From contig JAKNDB010000103.1 of NCBI GenBank assembly GCA_024305405.1, positions 3,038,001-3,102,000 on the forward strand: a stretch of 64,000 nt of DNA, read 5' to 3'. Source of the DNA: Dirofilaria immitis (Eukaryota > Nematoda > Chromadorea > Rhabditida > Onchocercidae). The translations under genes and the position numbers were made by a program. The notes under the pieces were generated by a model. That model was not told the origin of the DNA and ran no database searches. It was given only the letters and a program-made list of their open reading frames with translations. Shown piece by piece: positions 39,621 to 59,715 of the stretch (position 1 is its first letter; every line of letters begins with the position of its first letter).

Positions 39621-40050
39621 GTTATTATTATTAACTAATTACTATTATTTATTTATCGTAATATATATATTGAATAAAAAAGAAGAAATACGAAGTTTGC
39701 TATAAATCGTTTGCAGTTATAAGATAATATGTTTTGAATGAAATAATTGAATTTACATAAGTCATTAAATGAACTTTTTGCAACTTTGATATTACATAAT
39801 TTCTAATTTCGTAATAATTCATATAATTTAATTAATTTGAAAAATTTTCAATTTTTGATTTATCGTTGTATTAATGTAAAGGGAAAGATATGGCAAAGAA
39901 AAATACTTGAATGAAATGGACGAATTGAAATTCAATTGAAATAGAAGAAAGGGAAGAAGAAAACATTGAAATCAATTGCTTGCAACTTAGCAAATTGAAG
40001 AAAATAAAAATTGATATTAGAATCTATTAATGTTTTTCGTATATTGGCAT
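39141..40050. other. Intergenic, no gene seen
   Basis: AT-rich, with an (ATT)n run at about 39570-39635. No splice-bounded exon was found. Confidence 0.5.
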
Positions 40051-40059
40051 TCATTGACA

Positions 40060-41260
40060 ATTTTATGCCGCTTTTTCTATTCCATGTCGTTCTATTCTGT
40101 TCTTATTTATTTTTCCATTCCTGCCGTTTTTTCTATTCCATATCATTCTATTCTGTTCTTACTTGTTTTTCCACACTTCTATTTCATGTCATTCTATTCT
40201 GTTTTTATTTTTTTCCATATTGACATTAATTAGTAGTTCTATGCTGCTGTTTTTTTATCCCATGTCATTATATTCTGTCCTTATTTGTTTTTCCACACTT
40301 GCTTTTTTTCTATTCCATGTCATTCTATTCTGTTTTTATTTATTTTTTCCATATTGACATTAATTAGTAGTTCTATGCTGCTGTTTTTTTATCCCATGTC
40401 ATTATATTCTGTTCTTATTTGTTTTTCCACACTTGCTTCTTTTTCTATTCCATGTCTATTCTGTTTTTATTTATTTTTTCCACATTGACATTAATTAGTA
40501 GTTCTATGCTGCTGTTTTTTTATCCCATGTCATTATATTCTGTTCTTATTTGTTTTTCCACACTTGCTTCTTTTTCTATTCCATGTCTATTCTGTTTTTA
40601 TTTATTTTTTTCCACATTGACATTAATTAGTAGTTCTATGCTGCTGTTTTTTTATCCCATGTCATTATATTCTGTTCTTATTTGTTTTTCCACACTTGCT
40701 TCTTTTTCTATTCCATGTCTATTCTGTTTTTATTTATTTTTTTCCACATTGACATTAATTAGTAGTTCTATGCTGCTGTTTTTTTATCCCATGTCATTAT
40801 ATTCTGTTCTTATTTGTTTTTCCACACTTGCTTCTTTTTCTATTCCATGTCTATTCTGTTTTTATTTATTTTTTTCCACATTGACATTAATTAGTAGTTC
40901 TATGCTGCTGTTTTTTTATCCCATGTCATTATATTCTGTTCTTATTTGTTTTTCCACACTTGCTTCTTTTTCTATTCCATGTCTATTCTGTTTTTATTTA
41001 TTTTTTTCCACATTGACATTAATTAGTAGTTCTATGCTGCTGTTTTTTTATCCCATGTCATTATATTCTGTTCTTATTTGTTTTTCCACACTTGCTTCTT
41101 TTTCTATTCCATGTCTATTCTGTTTTTATTTATTTTTTTCCACATTGACATTAATTAATAATATTATGCTGTCGTTTTTTCTACTCCATGCCATTCTATT
41201 CTATTCTTATTTGTTTTTCCACATCTGCCGTTTTTTCTATTCCATGCCATTCTATTCTGT
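40060..41260. repeat. 132-bp minisatellite array
   Basis: Regular units spaced 131-132 bases (CCACACTTGC motifs at 40427, 40558, 40690, 40822, 40954, 41086), with more diverged units to the left and right. Inside each unit is a roughly 60-base half-unit built on TCTATTCCATGTCATTCTAT and TTCTTATTTGTTTTTCCAC. Because 132 is a multiple of three, one plus-strand frame stays open across the array (40419-41564). It encodes a hydrophobic 44-residue repeat with no sign of a start context, introns or a family. Confidence 0.95.
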
Positions 41261-41571
41261 TCTTATTCTATATATTTCTTTATTTTATTTCGTAAAGGAA
41301 AAATATATCGCTTTGTTCATATTTTTTGCCTTTTTTTTGTTTGAAAAAATTAATTTTTGGATATTTTATTTGAAATTTTTTAAAATAATTTTATTTCGTT
41401 CTTTTGTCTTTTCTTATTTCTTTAAAATAAAATTTCTTTTTATTTCATTTTTTTCTTCAAAGTTAAATTCAAAATTAAATATCAATTGCGAACGATTGAA
41501 AAATTATTGCAAAAGGGATGTGATGTACTTTGAAGAATTATTAAAAAGAAAGGTAGAGAGATAAGCAGAGC

Positions 41572-41598
41572 ATGAGAGAGAGAGAGAGAGAGAGAGAG
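41572..41598. repeat. (GA)n microsatellite
   Basis: Uninterrupted GAGAGA run of about 26 bases just after the minisatellite. Confidence 0.9.
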
Positions 41599-41599
41599 G

Positions 41600-42770
41600 A
41601 CGAGTTACTTCTTATCGATCTTTAAAAAGCAATGAAATATTAAAATGAAAATTGCGATAAAATAAAAGTTAATAGAGATATTTATTTCGATTTCAGTCAT
41701 TTGTTTCGGTTAAGCTTAATTAACAAATTTCCAAGTTCATTTTTCTAAGCTTGTTTATCAAGTTTTTAAACTTGATTATACATTCTTTTAAGCTTATTTG
41801 TCAAGTTTCCATGCTTATTTATCAAGTTTTTAAGCTTAATTTATCAGATTTCCAAATCACATCATCAAACTAATGCATTTATCGATTATTTTTCAATCCC
41901 TTTTCTATCATCCATCCAAGTTCTCTTTTTTTTTTTTTGCATATTTCTATTTTTCTTTACCTTCCCTATCTTTCATTCTTTTCTATTGACATCTTTTCTA
42001 TGATAACAAAATGAAAAAAAAAGACAACACGCGATAACAACAAAGCTTTAGCCTTATAATATGGCCTTATAATATATGGCCTTATAATATATGGCCATAA
42101 ATATCTCTGATTGACTGCCGCAGAAACTTACTATTTGTTGTTTAGTTACTACTTGTCCCAAGAAAATCTTTCATATATATATATATATATATGTCGATAG
42201 TGGGATTTGTGATTTTTAAATTTCAAAAATTTTTATTATCTTTTCTCTTCCTATTCTTTTTGATTACTTTTTTTTGTAATCTGAAAATTACTATTTCAAT
42301 TAAAATTGATTTTTAATTTTCAAAAATTAATTAATTTTATTTGCATAAATATAATTGTTAACTTACTTATATTTTGTAAGGTATTATTTTTTGCTTTATA
42401 AATTAATTATTCAATTATCAATTAAATATTGATAATTGAATAATGAAATGATATAAGTCTTTCTAATAATAAATTTCTTATCATATTTAAACTTAAATTA
42501 TATCTAAAAATTTAATTTACTCTTCCATATAACTAATAATATTGCTAACATTTGGTAATTATTTTACTAAATATTTTATTTATTAAATATAAATAAAAAA
42601 TTCATATACAAGATTTTAATTCATATTATTACATATTGGAATAGGAAATGAGAAAGTTTAATATCTAAAATTATAAAACTTTTGAAACAGTAGGAAAATT
42701 TTCGACAAAATCAATTTACAAAAAATCCTTAAAGGTTAAGGGTTTTCAGATTCTAATCTTTTATTTAGCT
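41600..42770. other. Intergenic, no gene seen
   Basis: AT-rich. It contains repeats of TTTATCAAGTTT with variants (41755-41850), an (AT)n run at about 42174-42193 and short TATGGCCTTATAATA repeats near 42055-42105. Confidence 0.5.
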
Positions 42771-42773
42771 TGA

Positions 42774-43312
<539 letters not shown>

Positions 43313-43319
43313 CACAATT

Positions 43320-44536
43320 AAAATAAACTATGCGATTATTTCCTTCATCGCCATTGTTAACTTAGTAAATATTAATTATGCAAATTTGTATTTGAATTAA
43401 TTAATTCCATTCTTTTCATTTAAATTTTCTAAAATGCAACAACATTTTAGATAATTTCGCCACTTATCAATATTAGTTTCTTTTTAATAAAAATTCAAAT
43501 CTATTCTCGAATATTAATTTCTTCTTAATAAATTCAAATCTATTCTCGACAAGATGATAGATTAAAAATCTTTTATAACGAAACAATTGCTATTATTATA
43601 ATAAATTTAAATGCATCATTTTTATTTCTTCATTTTCCATTCAAATATTATCAAATTTTTTAACTGATAAATTGATAAATTTGAGAATATAAATAAATGG
43701 AAAATAGCAATAGACAAAAATATCAAATATAAATACTTGATATGCATTACTGATAAAACTAATATTAAAAGATAAACAATAAAAGAACGAATAATTTAGA
43801 TTGACTAAATTTGAAATCCTTTAAATTGCGCTGCAAATAAAACTTAGAAAATATTTGCTATTTTCTTTTCTTACAATATTTTCAAACTTTATAATATTAG
43901 CTTAAAGATCAATGATTAGAAAGATATACTGAAAGATAATCCATCCTCATCCCAAATTTTATCAGCATCTTATCAATCAGCTTCCTTACTATTCAGATAT
44001 CCATCCATACGATTTGCTATTTGGCTAATTTTTTTGGCGATTTATCTTCAAGCCAATTGTGACATGTCTTTTTTAATTTTGCAAATTTTTAAAATTTGTT
44101 GATTTGATTTGCTTTTTCTTTTTCTCATTTATTAGTTTTTTTTGGTTGGAACTTTTAACCGTCGCTTTTGATCCTTTAATCTTTCAATTTTTTTTTGTAA
44201 TTTTATTTAGTTTTTCATTTTTTGCTTTATTTAATTTATTAACATTTTTTTGCTTTTGCCTATTTGTAATGTTATATTATTATATGTAAAAGATAATATT
44301 TCAAATTAAATTTATTAAAAATATTTAATAAATGTGAAAAAGATCTATGCATAAAAGATATGTGAAAGTTAAATGTACAATTTTTTAAATATATGAAAAT
44401 ATATACGAAACTTTTAAAATCAACTATTGCAAAATTAATATTATAAATGGATCATTATAAAAGGAATAAAATTTATTTCTACGTATAATATGATTAAAAA
44501 AAATGAATACAAAGATAGACTAATGCTATATGTGAA
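43320..44536. other. Intergenic, upstream of nsf
   Basis: AT-rich with no supported exon. An open frame at 44104-44289 is Phe-rich and arises from T runs. Confidence 0.5.
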
Positions 44537-44542
44537 TTTCAG
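44537..44542 (+). promoter_or_regulatory. Probable trans-splice acceptor of nsf
   Basis: TTTCAG lies 8 bases before the NSF start ATG, with no exon upstream. This is the spacing typical of nematode spliced-leader addition. Confidence 0.6.
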
Positions 44543-44550
44543 AACCAAAG

Positions 44551-50956
<6,406 letters not shown>

Positions 50957-52522
50957 TCTGAATAATGATGATAAACAACTTCATCACAAAATATCAGATT
51001 CTCAAATATCATTTATGGTTGTATTCCTATGCAAAAATATTGTTTTTGTCAACATTATTTGGTTGTATTCCTGGTGAATTATTGTGGATGCTAGTTTTCT
51101 TTTGAATGTTGTATAGGTGGATATTTTAGACGGGAAGAAACTTCTGCTTTTAGAAAATTCTTATTCATGTTTGAGATAAGCTTATTTTCTTCGTTTTACT
51201 TACGTTAATCAGAGATTGTGATAATCTTTGGTATTCAAAAAATTTTTGGCGAAATCTTTGATGGGTTCATAAATTAGAAACTGATTATTCTCCATAATGT
51301 TCCAATAAGAGGATTGGATCTTTCATAACTCCATGTTACTATTTATATGGGCAAGTTGTTTTTGCTAAATTAGTAGAGTAATTTTCTAAGAAAATATGAA
51401 TCGAAAATACTTCATTTTTAAATTTTATTGTTGATAAGTTATATCCAAGCAATATTTTTGGAGCGCAAAAGCTTTCTCAAATATGTTGAAAAAATATCAA
51501 TTGTAAATGCATTCAAGAATATATATTACACTAAAATCCTGGACTCTAACTTTGACAGATAAATTGTTAGTAATGGAAAAAGTAATTTCATATTTATTTG
51601 TTTAAGTTGATTTTAGAATTAAAGTTTCTAAAAACAAATGCAGCCGAAAAATTTCCATGATTTATCAATTTGTTGTTTTCACGTTCCTAGGATTCTGGTG
51701 TCAATAAAGAAGTAAAAATTTGTTTGATTCAAATTAGAATTTTTATTTACCTAAATAATAATATGATCTATCACATGCATTGAGAATGAAAGAATGTAAA
51801 TCAAAAATTATTATGGCTGAAAATTCATTTTTCTTAATATATTAGGAAATGAATTAACAGTCTTTTCTAAACAATTTCATATATTTTTAAAAATACTTAT
51901 ATTTTTAATGATATCTTAGTAGAATATTGACAAATTTTTTTCTGGATAAAATTTAATCCATAATTTTAGCATAAGTTATAGCAAATTATAAAAATTAAGC
52001 AATATATCAAATTTCATCGATCGATTAATATTTGTTTAAAATTCATCATTCATTTTTCATATTAAATGATTTTCAGTTAGATAATTTCACTGATATTATG
52101 ATTATATTTTCAGTATGTAAATTAATTTAAAAATATTGTCCCGATTAATCAAAATAATCTCAAATAATTCGATGATAAATAGCTTAATTAATTTTCTTTC
52201 TTTCTTTTTTTCTTTTTTTTTTCCTTTTTATACATTCCATGAAAATATTTTTTGACAAATTGTAATGATGACTAAGTTCTATTATTTCCTTTTAATTAAT
52301 TACGTATATATATATATATATATATACCTTTTTCATTGATATTTATTAGTAATAATTTTTCAGTGTCTTTTATTCATTTTATATGTTACTATTTTTATTA
52401 AAAAATAAATATATGTGTATGCATAAAAATGATATTTAATTGATTTTCTTTTTTTTTTACATTTCAAAATACTCATTAGAATTGGAAATAACATAAAATG
52501 AAAATATTATTATTATTATTAC

Positions 52523-52576
<54 letters not shown>

Positions 52577-53800
52577 CATCGAAATGCAACTTATTTTACA
52601 ATAAAGAAAAGTGATAAAAGAAGAATTAAATCAAGAAATGATAATTACACGATTTTATTATTGATAAGTATCAATCAAAATAAGTAATAGAAAGAATTTG
52701 TTATGCTCTGTGCCAAAGGCTTGTTATTATTTATTTATTGGCCCCGAAGAAAGATGCAAATATCATTGCTAAGTTGCTATAGCTATCAGATTGATTATAA
52801 TTAAATATTAATGCCCTCAAATGCTGATAATGATTTCAGGAAGGTCGGTAATTGAGCGCAAAGAGGAATATAGGCTTAGTATTTAATGAAGAGATGACGA
52901 GAGCATAGAATGGATGAATTGGATATCCTTAAACTATATTGTCATCCGGTTGGGCAATTTTAATCTTAGTTTTTGCTCTTTTCAAAAAAAAAAGTATTTT
53001 TTAAAAAGTTGGTGGAGTTAGAAGAGGAAAAAATGATAGATGAAAAGAGGGAGAGAGGGAGAGAAAGAGAGAGAGAGGGAGAGAGAAAGAGGTAGAGAGA
53101 AAATCTTGAGAGTTTTGTTTTCGCCCATTTTTCCTTCCTTCAGTCTGGATGTGAAATGAGTTGATGGTGATAGCGATGCTCGCTCGCTCTTTTTATAATC
53201 CAAACTTTTTCTCCTGGACCAAACAATCTTTTCGTACCTTATTGAGCCCGAAATGGCTTCTTTTTTTTCTCAAATTTTTTTTTTTTTTTTAGCAGCAGTT
53301 TGTTCGGCGCCTTTGTCATTTTCCTTTTCCATCAAATTGTTCCTTTCACATCAATTAATGTATGTATGTATGTGTATCTGTAGATGTATAGATATATATA
53401 TATATATATGCATGTATGTATGTATGTATGAATGAGTGTATGATATTGCTTTACTTATGCACTTTAAAAAGATTTTTTTATTCTTAAATTTTGAATAAAA
53501 GTTGAATTTAATTAATTTTTTTAGTTCAACAAATTTTTCATAAATTTTATTATTTTGCAAAAGAAATTTTTGATTTAAATATATCTATTGGTTATAATAT
53601 CATTTTAGTAAGAAATTTGCATAGTTTTGAACAAATAAACTATTAAATTTAAGCGTATATTTTCTATTTTTGCATTTTGTAAAGATTTAGATTTTGCTAC
53701 GTTGATTATTTTTATAAAACCAAGCTAGCTAAGATAAGCATAATTATAGATTCTTACGCAAATATATATCATAAGACTAATTACGAAATAGCAATATTAT
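50957..53800. other. 3' region of nsf and intergenic DNA
   Basis: No exon seen. A candidate AATAAA lies at 51703-51708. It contains (TA)n near 52304-52326, an (ATT)n run at about 52507-52576, GAGA repeats at 53045-53100 and a TATG/ATGT repeat at 53359-53430. Open frames at 53018-53203 and 53253-53435 are repeat- or T-run-derived. Confidence 0.5.
52507..52576. repeat. (ATT)n microsatellite
   Basis: About 23 ATT triplets, one ACT interruption. Confidence 0.95.
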
Positions 53801-53810
53801 AATTTACTGA

Positions 53811-55312
53811 ATGGATTCAGAATCTGGAAATGGTTTCGAAAGTGATGAAAATAGCAATAGCAAAGGTATATAATCTTTTTTAATTTTTTTTTTTTGTTTA
53901 ATATAATTCTAATTATTTTTATTTATTTATTTTAGATAATGGAAAAGCTATTTTATTTACAACAACACGGCATCGTTGTAAACTTCAAGAAGATGGATAT
54001 TTTTATGTTTTTGATAAAATGAGTACAAATGGTCAAAAGAAATTTTGGCGTTGTGAAAAGAAAAGTACCTGTAATGCACGAATACATACTGATGCTATTA
54101 CTAATGAAGTAAAGATTTTTTTTTTTTAATGAAATATTTAATTTTAAATATTTTGAATAAATTTTCATTCATTTAAATAAATCTTTATCAGAATTAATGA
54201 TTGATATTATGATAAGATTTGATAAAAATTATCATAAATTGAAATGATAAAAATTATGATATAAACAGATTGTGAAACGAGCAACGCAACATAATCATCC
54301 ATCCAGTTTAGTGCGATCATCCGTTCAACGAAAAATTTTAAAACGACAATCGGATGAATTGTTTACAAATGAGGAAATATCAACGAAGCAACGAACACCA
54401 TCTGTTGAATCTCTTCTTCAGGAAATTATGAAGGCATCTGGATTTAATTCAAATCGTAAAATTTTCAAAATATTTGATAAATTTAAAAATTTTTTTACTG
54501 ATAAACTGATAACGATGATGTAGTTCTGGATTAGTTATAAAATGATCATAATAAGATAAAAATTTTTTAATTGCAGATTTAGTTGATAATATAATGACTT
54601 GATAGGAATGAGATTCGAATTTTAGTGTAAATTTTGATATGATCAAATTTTAAAATTACAGAAACCGAAGAAACTCTAACAAATCTGAAAAAGAATATGG
54701 TGATATAATTTCTCAATGCTGTCTTCATTCGTTATCACCAGAAGGAATGATTAATTATCGGAAGTTAATCAATCTAGAAACAGCAGAAGTATCAACAACA
54801 AATAAGATTGAGAAATCATTTCTGCGAACCAATACCAAATCGATCAGTGAACAACAAATTTCAACAAGTTCCGGAATGGAACAACTAGGTGTTAGTTTCT
54901 TCTTTTGAATTTAAAGAAAAAAAATTGAAATATATAAAAATTCATGTAAATATTTTAAAAATTCAATTCAGGTAATTTAGATGTATGAAGTTCAAATCCT
55001 TCTGAAGCATAAAGTAACCTAAAAAATATAGCACGCACTATCATATTAGTCGATCAAGTAAGTGTAAGCAGAATAAATCGTTGCCATAATTTGTCAATGA
55101 TAAAATGATACATGGAATTAGGAAATAATTTTAAACTTTAGCTGAAGCTGAAGAAAATGATGGATTTCAACTTTTACTTCGTCTAACCAGTGGTAGTTTT
55201 ACATTTTATGGTAATGAAATTAATAAGATTATCGATGATGGTACACAATTTTGCGCAATGGCATCAAATTCAAATTTATCGAAATCTTTCTCATTGCTTA
55301 TAAAAGGTATGA

Positions 55313-55348
<36 letters not shown>

Positions 55349-57254
55349 ATTTCATCCAACTCTATTACGTAATTTTATAATATTAAATATAGACCTTTCA
55401 TTATCATTTAATTTTATTCATTATGTATAAATATAGCAAGATATATTTTACATTTATTTAAATATAGCAAATATTGATTTATTGATTGAATCAAAAATCA
55501 ATGAATATGATTACAGGTGCCGAAAAGACGGGTAAATCATGTTTGGCAACTTTAATAGCTAAAAATTCCGGCATTCCTTCTATAAAAGTTTGCCTTCCAG
55601 AAAATATGTTAAAATTAAATGAGGAAGCAAAAAAATAAAATTAATTGATCTTTTTGAAGAAGCTATTAAATTGCCACAATGCATACTATTTCTTGATGGT
55701 CTCGAACTTTTGATTGGTATGTTTTGGGTAATTTCTTTAATTGATAAAATTCACTCTAATCCTCTTCATCTAAGTGTAATTTGGATCTATTCTTTTTTTT
55801 TATCCGCAAAATTTATATTTATGCGATTTGATAAAGTCGACTTTATTCTCACTTAACAATTTGTGATTCTTCTTATCATCATAGATAAGTAATTTTTTAT
55901 TTCTAATTTTTTTTAACAGATAATCTATAAATCTTTTTTCTTTTTGAATTTTGATTTCCAGAATACTGTGATGTTGGCGATCGTTATTCAAGCATTATTT
56001 TGCAAACAATTAAATTAATTTTGAAGAAGGGTGAAATATTGGAGGTATATGATGATGATGATACATCATAAATTTGACTTTTTTTTCGATGATCTTTTAT
56101 ATGGTAGAATTATAAATTGAAGAGATAAGACTTATTATTAGCTTAAAATTAATTATTTTTCAGTCTCCTTATCATTTCATCCTTTATATATGATAGAATG
56201 GTAAAGTGAAGAGATGAGGCTTATCATTAGCCTAAAATAAATCATTTTCCAGCCCTTATCATTTCATCCTTTATATGATAGGATGGTAAAGTGAAGAAAT
56301 GAGGCTTACTATTAGTCCAAAATTAAAGCTATAAATTACTTTTCGGTTCTTATCACTTCCATTATATAGTCGAATGGTAAAGTGAAGAGATGAGGCTTAT
56401 CATTAGCCTGAAATCAATCATTTTTCAGCGTCCTTATTACTTCATCCATTATATAGTCGAATGGTAAAGTGCAGAGATGAGGCATATCATTAGCCTGAAA
56501 TCAATCATTTTTCACTATCTTTATCATTTTATCCCTTATATGGTAGGATGGTAAAATGAAGAGATGAGGTTTATCATTAGCCTTAAATTAAAGCTATCGA
56601 TCATTTTTCGAGATTCTTGTCATTCATTTCTATTTCTCTCTTCTATTCTATCAAAAAATTATGCTAATACAAAACCGAGAAAATCAATTCTCATATATCA
56701 ATCATATAAATTTTTTAGAATAATCGCTTATTAGTGATAGCAACAGTTACCACTGAATGTGCGGAAAAATTTGACTTACAACGTTATTTCTCATCAGTGA
56801 TTAAAGTACCTGTTTTAACTAAAACTGAACGAATAATATCAATAATCGAATATGCTAATATATTGAATAAAGCTGATTATCAAATACTTCGAGAATATTT
56901 GATGAATGATACGAATAGGTAATAAAACAAATTTTAACATTATTTTTTATAAATTATTTCGAAATGTTTAATTTTATTGAGGAGAAAAACAAACATATAA
57001 ATCATCTTAAAATCATCTATTTAAAAAATCATACAATTGATTAAGACAATATTTGAATTTTTATTACAAATATTGTTTCCAATAATCTTTCTCGAGATTT
57101 TTTTAATAATTCTCGAGATTTTAATAAATCTTTTTTTTGTAGCTATAAAGTTGGTATCAAAAGTTTGTTAACAACAATCGAATTGGTAAAACATTCGACA
57201 ACAACAAATCGTTTACATACACTTCTTCAACATCTTTTACAATGGAAACAATAA
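53811..57254 (+). CDS. Chimeric FLYWCH zinc finger - NSF D2-like ATPase protein
   Basis: Nine exons in continuous phase: 53811-53865, 53936-54108, 54269-54455, 54662-54888, 55142-55306, 55517-55716, 55962-56044, 56719-56918, 57143-57254. They give about 467 residues. Residues ~19-95 form a FLYWCH zinc finger: ILFTTTRHRCKLQEDGYFYV, FWRCEKKSTCNARIHT and the zinc His pair QHNHP. In nematodes this domain is known from DNA-binding proteins such as PEB-1 and FLH-1. A Ser/Thr/Gln-rich linker follows. From about residue 230 the sequence matches the NSF D2 domain: Walker A GAEKTGKS, Walker B ILFLDGLELL, then YCDVGDRYSSIILQTIKLIL, NNRLLVIATVTTE, VPVLTKTERIISIIEYANIL and GIKSLLTTIELVKH. Four intron positions and phases equal those of nsf. 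One missing A is inferred in the runs at 54688-54692 and 55629-55635. The gene lies 2.9 kb downstream of nsf on the same strand. I infer a partial tandem duplication joined to a zinc-finger gene. It lacks D1 and the N domain, so SNARE disassembly is unlikely. Two separate genes remain possible, but phase at 54888/55142 fits one. Confidence 0.75.
55317..55344. repeat. T homopolymer run
   Basis: An unbroken run of about 28 T in intron 5 of the chimeric gene. Confidence 0.95.
56095..56620. repeat. ~88-bp tandem repeat in an intron
   Basis: Six imperfect copies of a unit containing AAGTGAAGAGATGAGGCTTA and TTATCATTTCATCCTTTATA, at a spacing of about 84-90 bases. It lies in intron 7 of the chimeric gene, between exons 7 and 8 of the D2-like part. 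Confidence 0.9.
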
Positions 57255-57405
57255 GAAGTAATAATTAAAATATAAATTATTTCTCGAAATTATTCAAAGA
57301 TTTTTTTCTTCTACAAATATTATTTGTATAATTTAATAATAATTAATTGTTAAATTTAAATTAAGCAAAAAAAAAGAACGAACAAATGACATATTTGCTT
57401 TTGTA

Positions 57406-57449
<44 letters not shown>

Positions 57450-59710
57450 TATTTTAATTGTAAATTTCCTATTTATTTTGAATTGTTTCTTTTTTTTCCT
57501 TTTGAATTAAAAATCGATCATGACAAGTGATAATATATCATTAAGAACTCATTGTTTTTTTTCTTTCCATTCCATATTTATCATATTCTCGATTTGAAAT
57601 CGATCACAATTCAACAGTTTGCAAATTTTGAATAATATACTCGATCGTAATCGATCAAACCTCAACAGTTTGCAAATTTTGAATAATATTCTCGATTTGA
57701 AATCGATCACAATTCAGCAATTTGCAAGTTTTGAATAATATTCTCGATTTGGAATCGATCACAATTCAGCAATTTGCAAATTTTGAATAATATACTGATC
57801 GTAATCGATCACAATTCAAGAGTTTGTAAATTTTGAATAATACATTGTTTATTGTCTCATAAAACAAATCATACTAACAATTTCCTAATTCTCAGCGATT
57901 TCTAATACTTTTTCCAATTTGATCGATCATTAATTGCGATTAATTTTTCTGTTTTTTCAAGTATTGAAAATTAAGATAAAATGATATAATTTTAAAATCA
58001 TTTAATACTACTATTTCTCATAAAAAAATTAATCATTAAGCAATTTCTTCGAAATGTTATCAAAAAGATAAGTGTTATGCATGATAAAATGATAAGATAG
58101 CTTAATAGATTTCATTCCTAATAAATCAAAAAAAAAAACCATTGTTATATTATCATTAAAATGATATCAAAGCATTCTGTTTTTTTGTTTTTCAATTAAG
58201 CAAATATTATTTTAATTATTGCAATGGAAAAAGTTTAATTTTTCATTTTCATTTATAAATATGAATATTAAATAATAATATGCAAAATTTTCTATTCAAC
58301 AATCACATAATAATATTCAATCTAATTTTATTTAATACATTACAACAAATTACTTTCCATAAAAGATAACAATTAATATTTATTATTAATTTAACCAAAA
58401 GAAAACGGAAGAAGAAGAAGAAGGAATTAAAAGAGAAAAGAAATTTAAAAAAGAGCTTATAATTCAAAATGCTAATTAATCAAAAATTTATAATTAAAAT
58501 TATTAATTAATTAAATAAAATTAAAACTTAAATTGTTAATTATATAAGTAAATTAAAATTCCATCAATCATTTACCAATTAAATGCAGGAATTATTTTTT
58601 TTTGAAAGAAAAGGAAAATGTTTGAAAGTTTACCAAAATCCTGATAGACTTTGGTTGTCATTTTTTTTTATGAAATATGAAACACTACTCCACAATTTAT
58701 CAATAGTATTTTTTGAATATTTCACTATCGATTGTATATCAAAGCTCATATTCTTTACCTTTATATCAAACTTCTTCGATTTCTTTATAAGTCCATAGAC
58801 TTCAGATGCCCTAAGTAGTAAGTAGAATATGAATGAGATATTTTAAAATATAATAAATAAGCACGATCAGATGATATAAACACTCCTCTAAAACGTATAA
58901 TAATAATAAAGGATGGTTCAAAGGATTGATTGATTTTTATATTTCTATCAAACTGTTTTTTTTTCTTGAAGTTTATTTTTGAAAATAAAACGCTAAATTA
59001 AGTTTTATTTAAGTTTATTTATTTTCCCTTTTTTTTTTATAAAACAAATATGGAATATCGATTGTTAAATAGAACGATGGTTTGATATATCAGAAGAATC
59101 CTTTTTCTTTTTAGGAAAATCTAATCTAATTTTCATTTCATTTTTCCTCTTCTAAATATTCTTTCCATCTTTGCAATAAAATCAATCATAAATATCGACA
59201 ATTAGTTTTCAAAAAAAAAAAAATAGTTCAAAAAAAAAAGAATGGAAGAAATTAAATTTAAAAATAAAATATAAATTGATTAAAAGATATAATATATTTA
59301 GGCATAGATAGTAATAATTGAACAATTTTAGGAAAAGGAAAGAGAGATGAAATTAATAAAATTATTTAAAAATAATTGGAAATGCTTTACTTATTTTTCT
59401 TTTCTTTTTATAATAAAATTATTTCAAAATTTTTTAATTTCATATTTAATCACAAAATGTATAAAATTTCTTTTTTTTGAATAGATTTTTCGCATAAATT
59501 AAGCAATAATTTTCTAAAAAAAAAAAAAAGAAAATCTTCAAAAAAGCGCAATAGTTTTATTAAACAATTAAAAATATAAATTATAGAAAAGTTAAAAAAA
59601 AAAGAGAGAGAGAGAGGAAGTAGACAGATTACAGTAATATTGATGGATGAAATTTGATTGCTATATCATTTTTATAAATTTAATGATGAAAAAAAAGAAA
59701 AAGGAAAAAT
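57255..59710. other. Intergenic, repeat-bearing
   Basis: No supported exon. It holds an (ATT)n run at about 57410-57447 and the repeat at 57590-57845. An open frame at 58583-58798 has no recognisable content or splice context. Confidence 0.5.
57590..57845. repeat. ~52-bp tandem repeat
   Basis: Five copies containing TTTGCAAATTTTGAATAATA and TCGATTTGAAATCGATCACA. The latter has the short palindrome CGATTTGAAATCG. Confidence 0.9.
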
Positions 59711-59715
59711 GCAAA

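Noticed and set aside
40419..41564. 381-codon hydrophobic open frame as a gene
   Set aside because: It follows a 132-bp minisatellite whose period is a multiple of three. No splice context, domain or sensible termini.
53018..53203. Ser/Leu-rich minus-strand frame
   Set aside because: Translation of a GAGA microsatellite.
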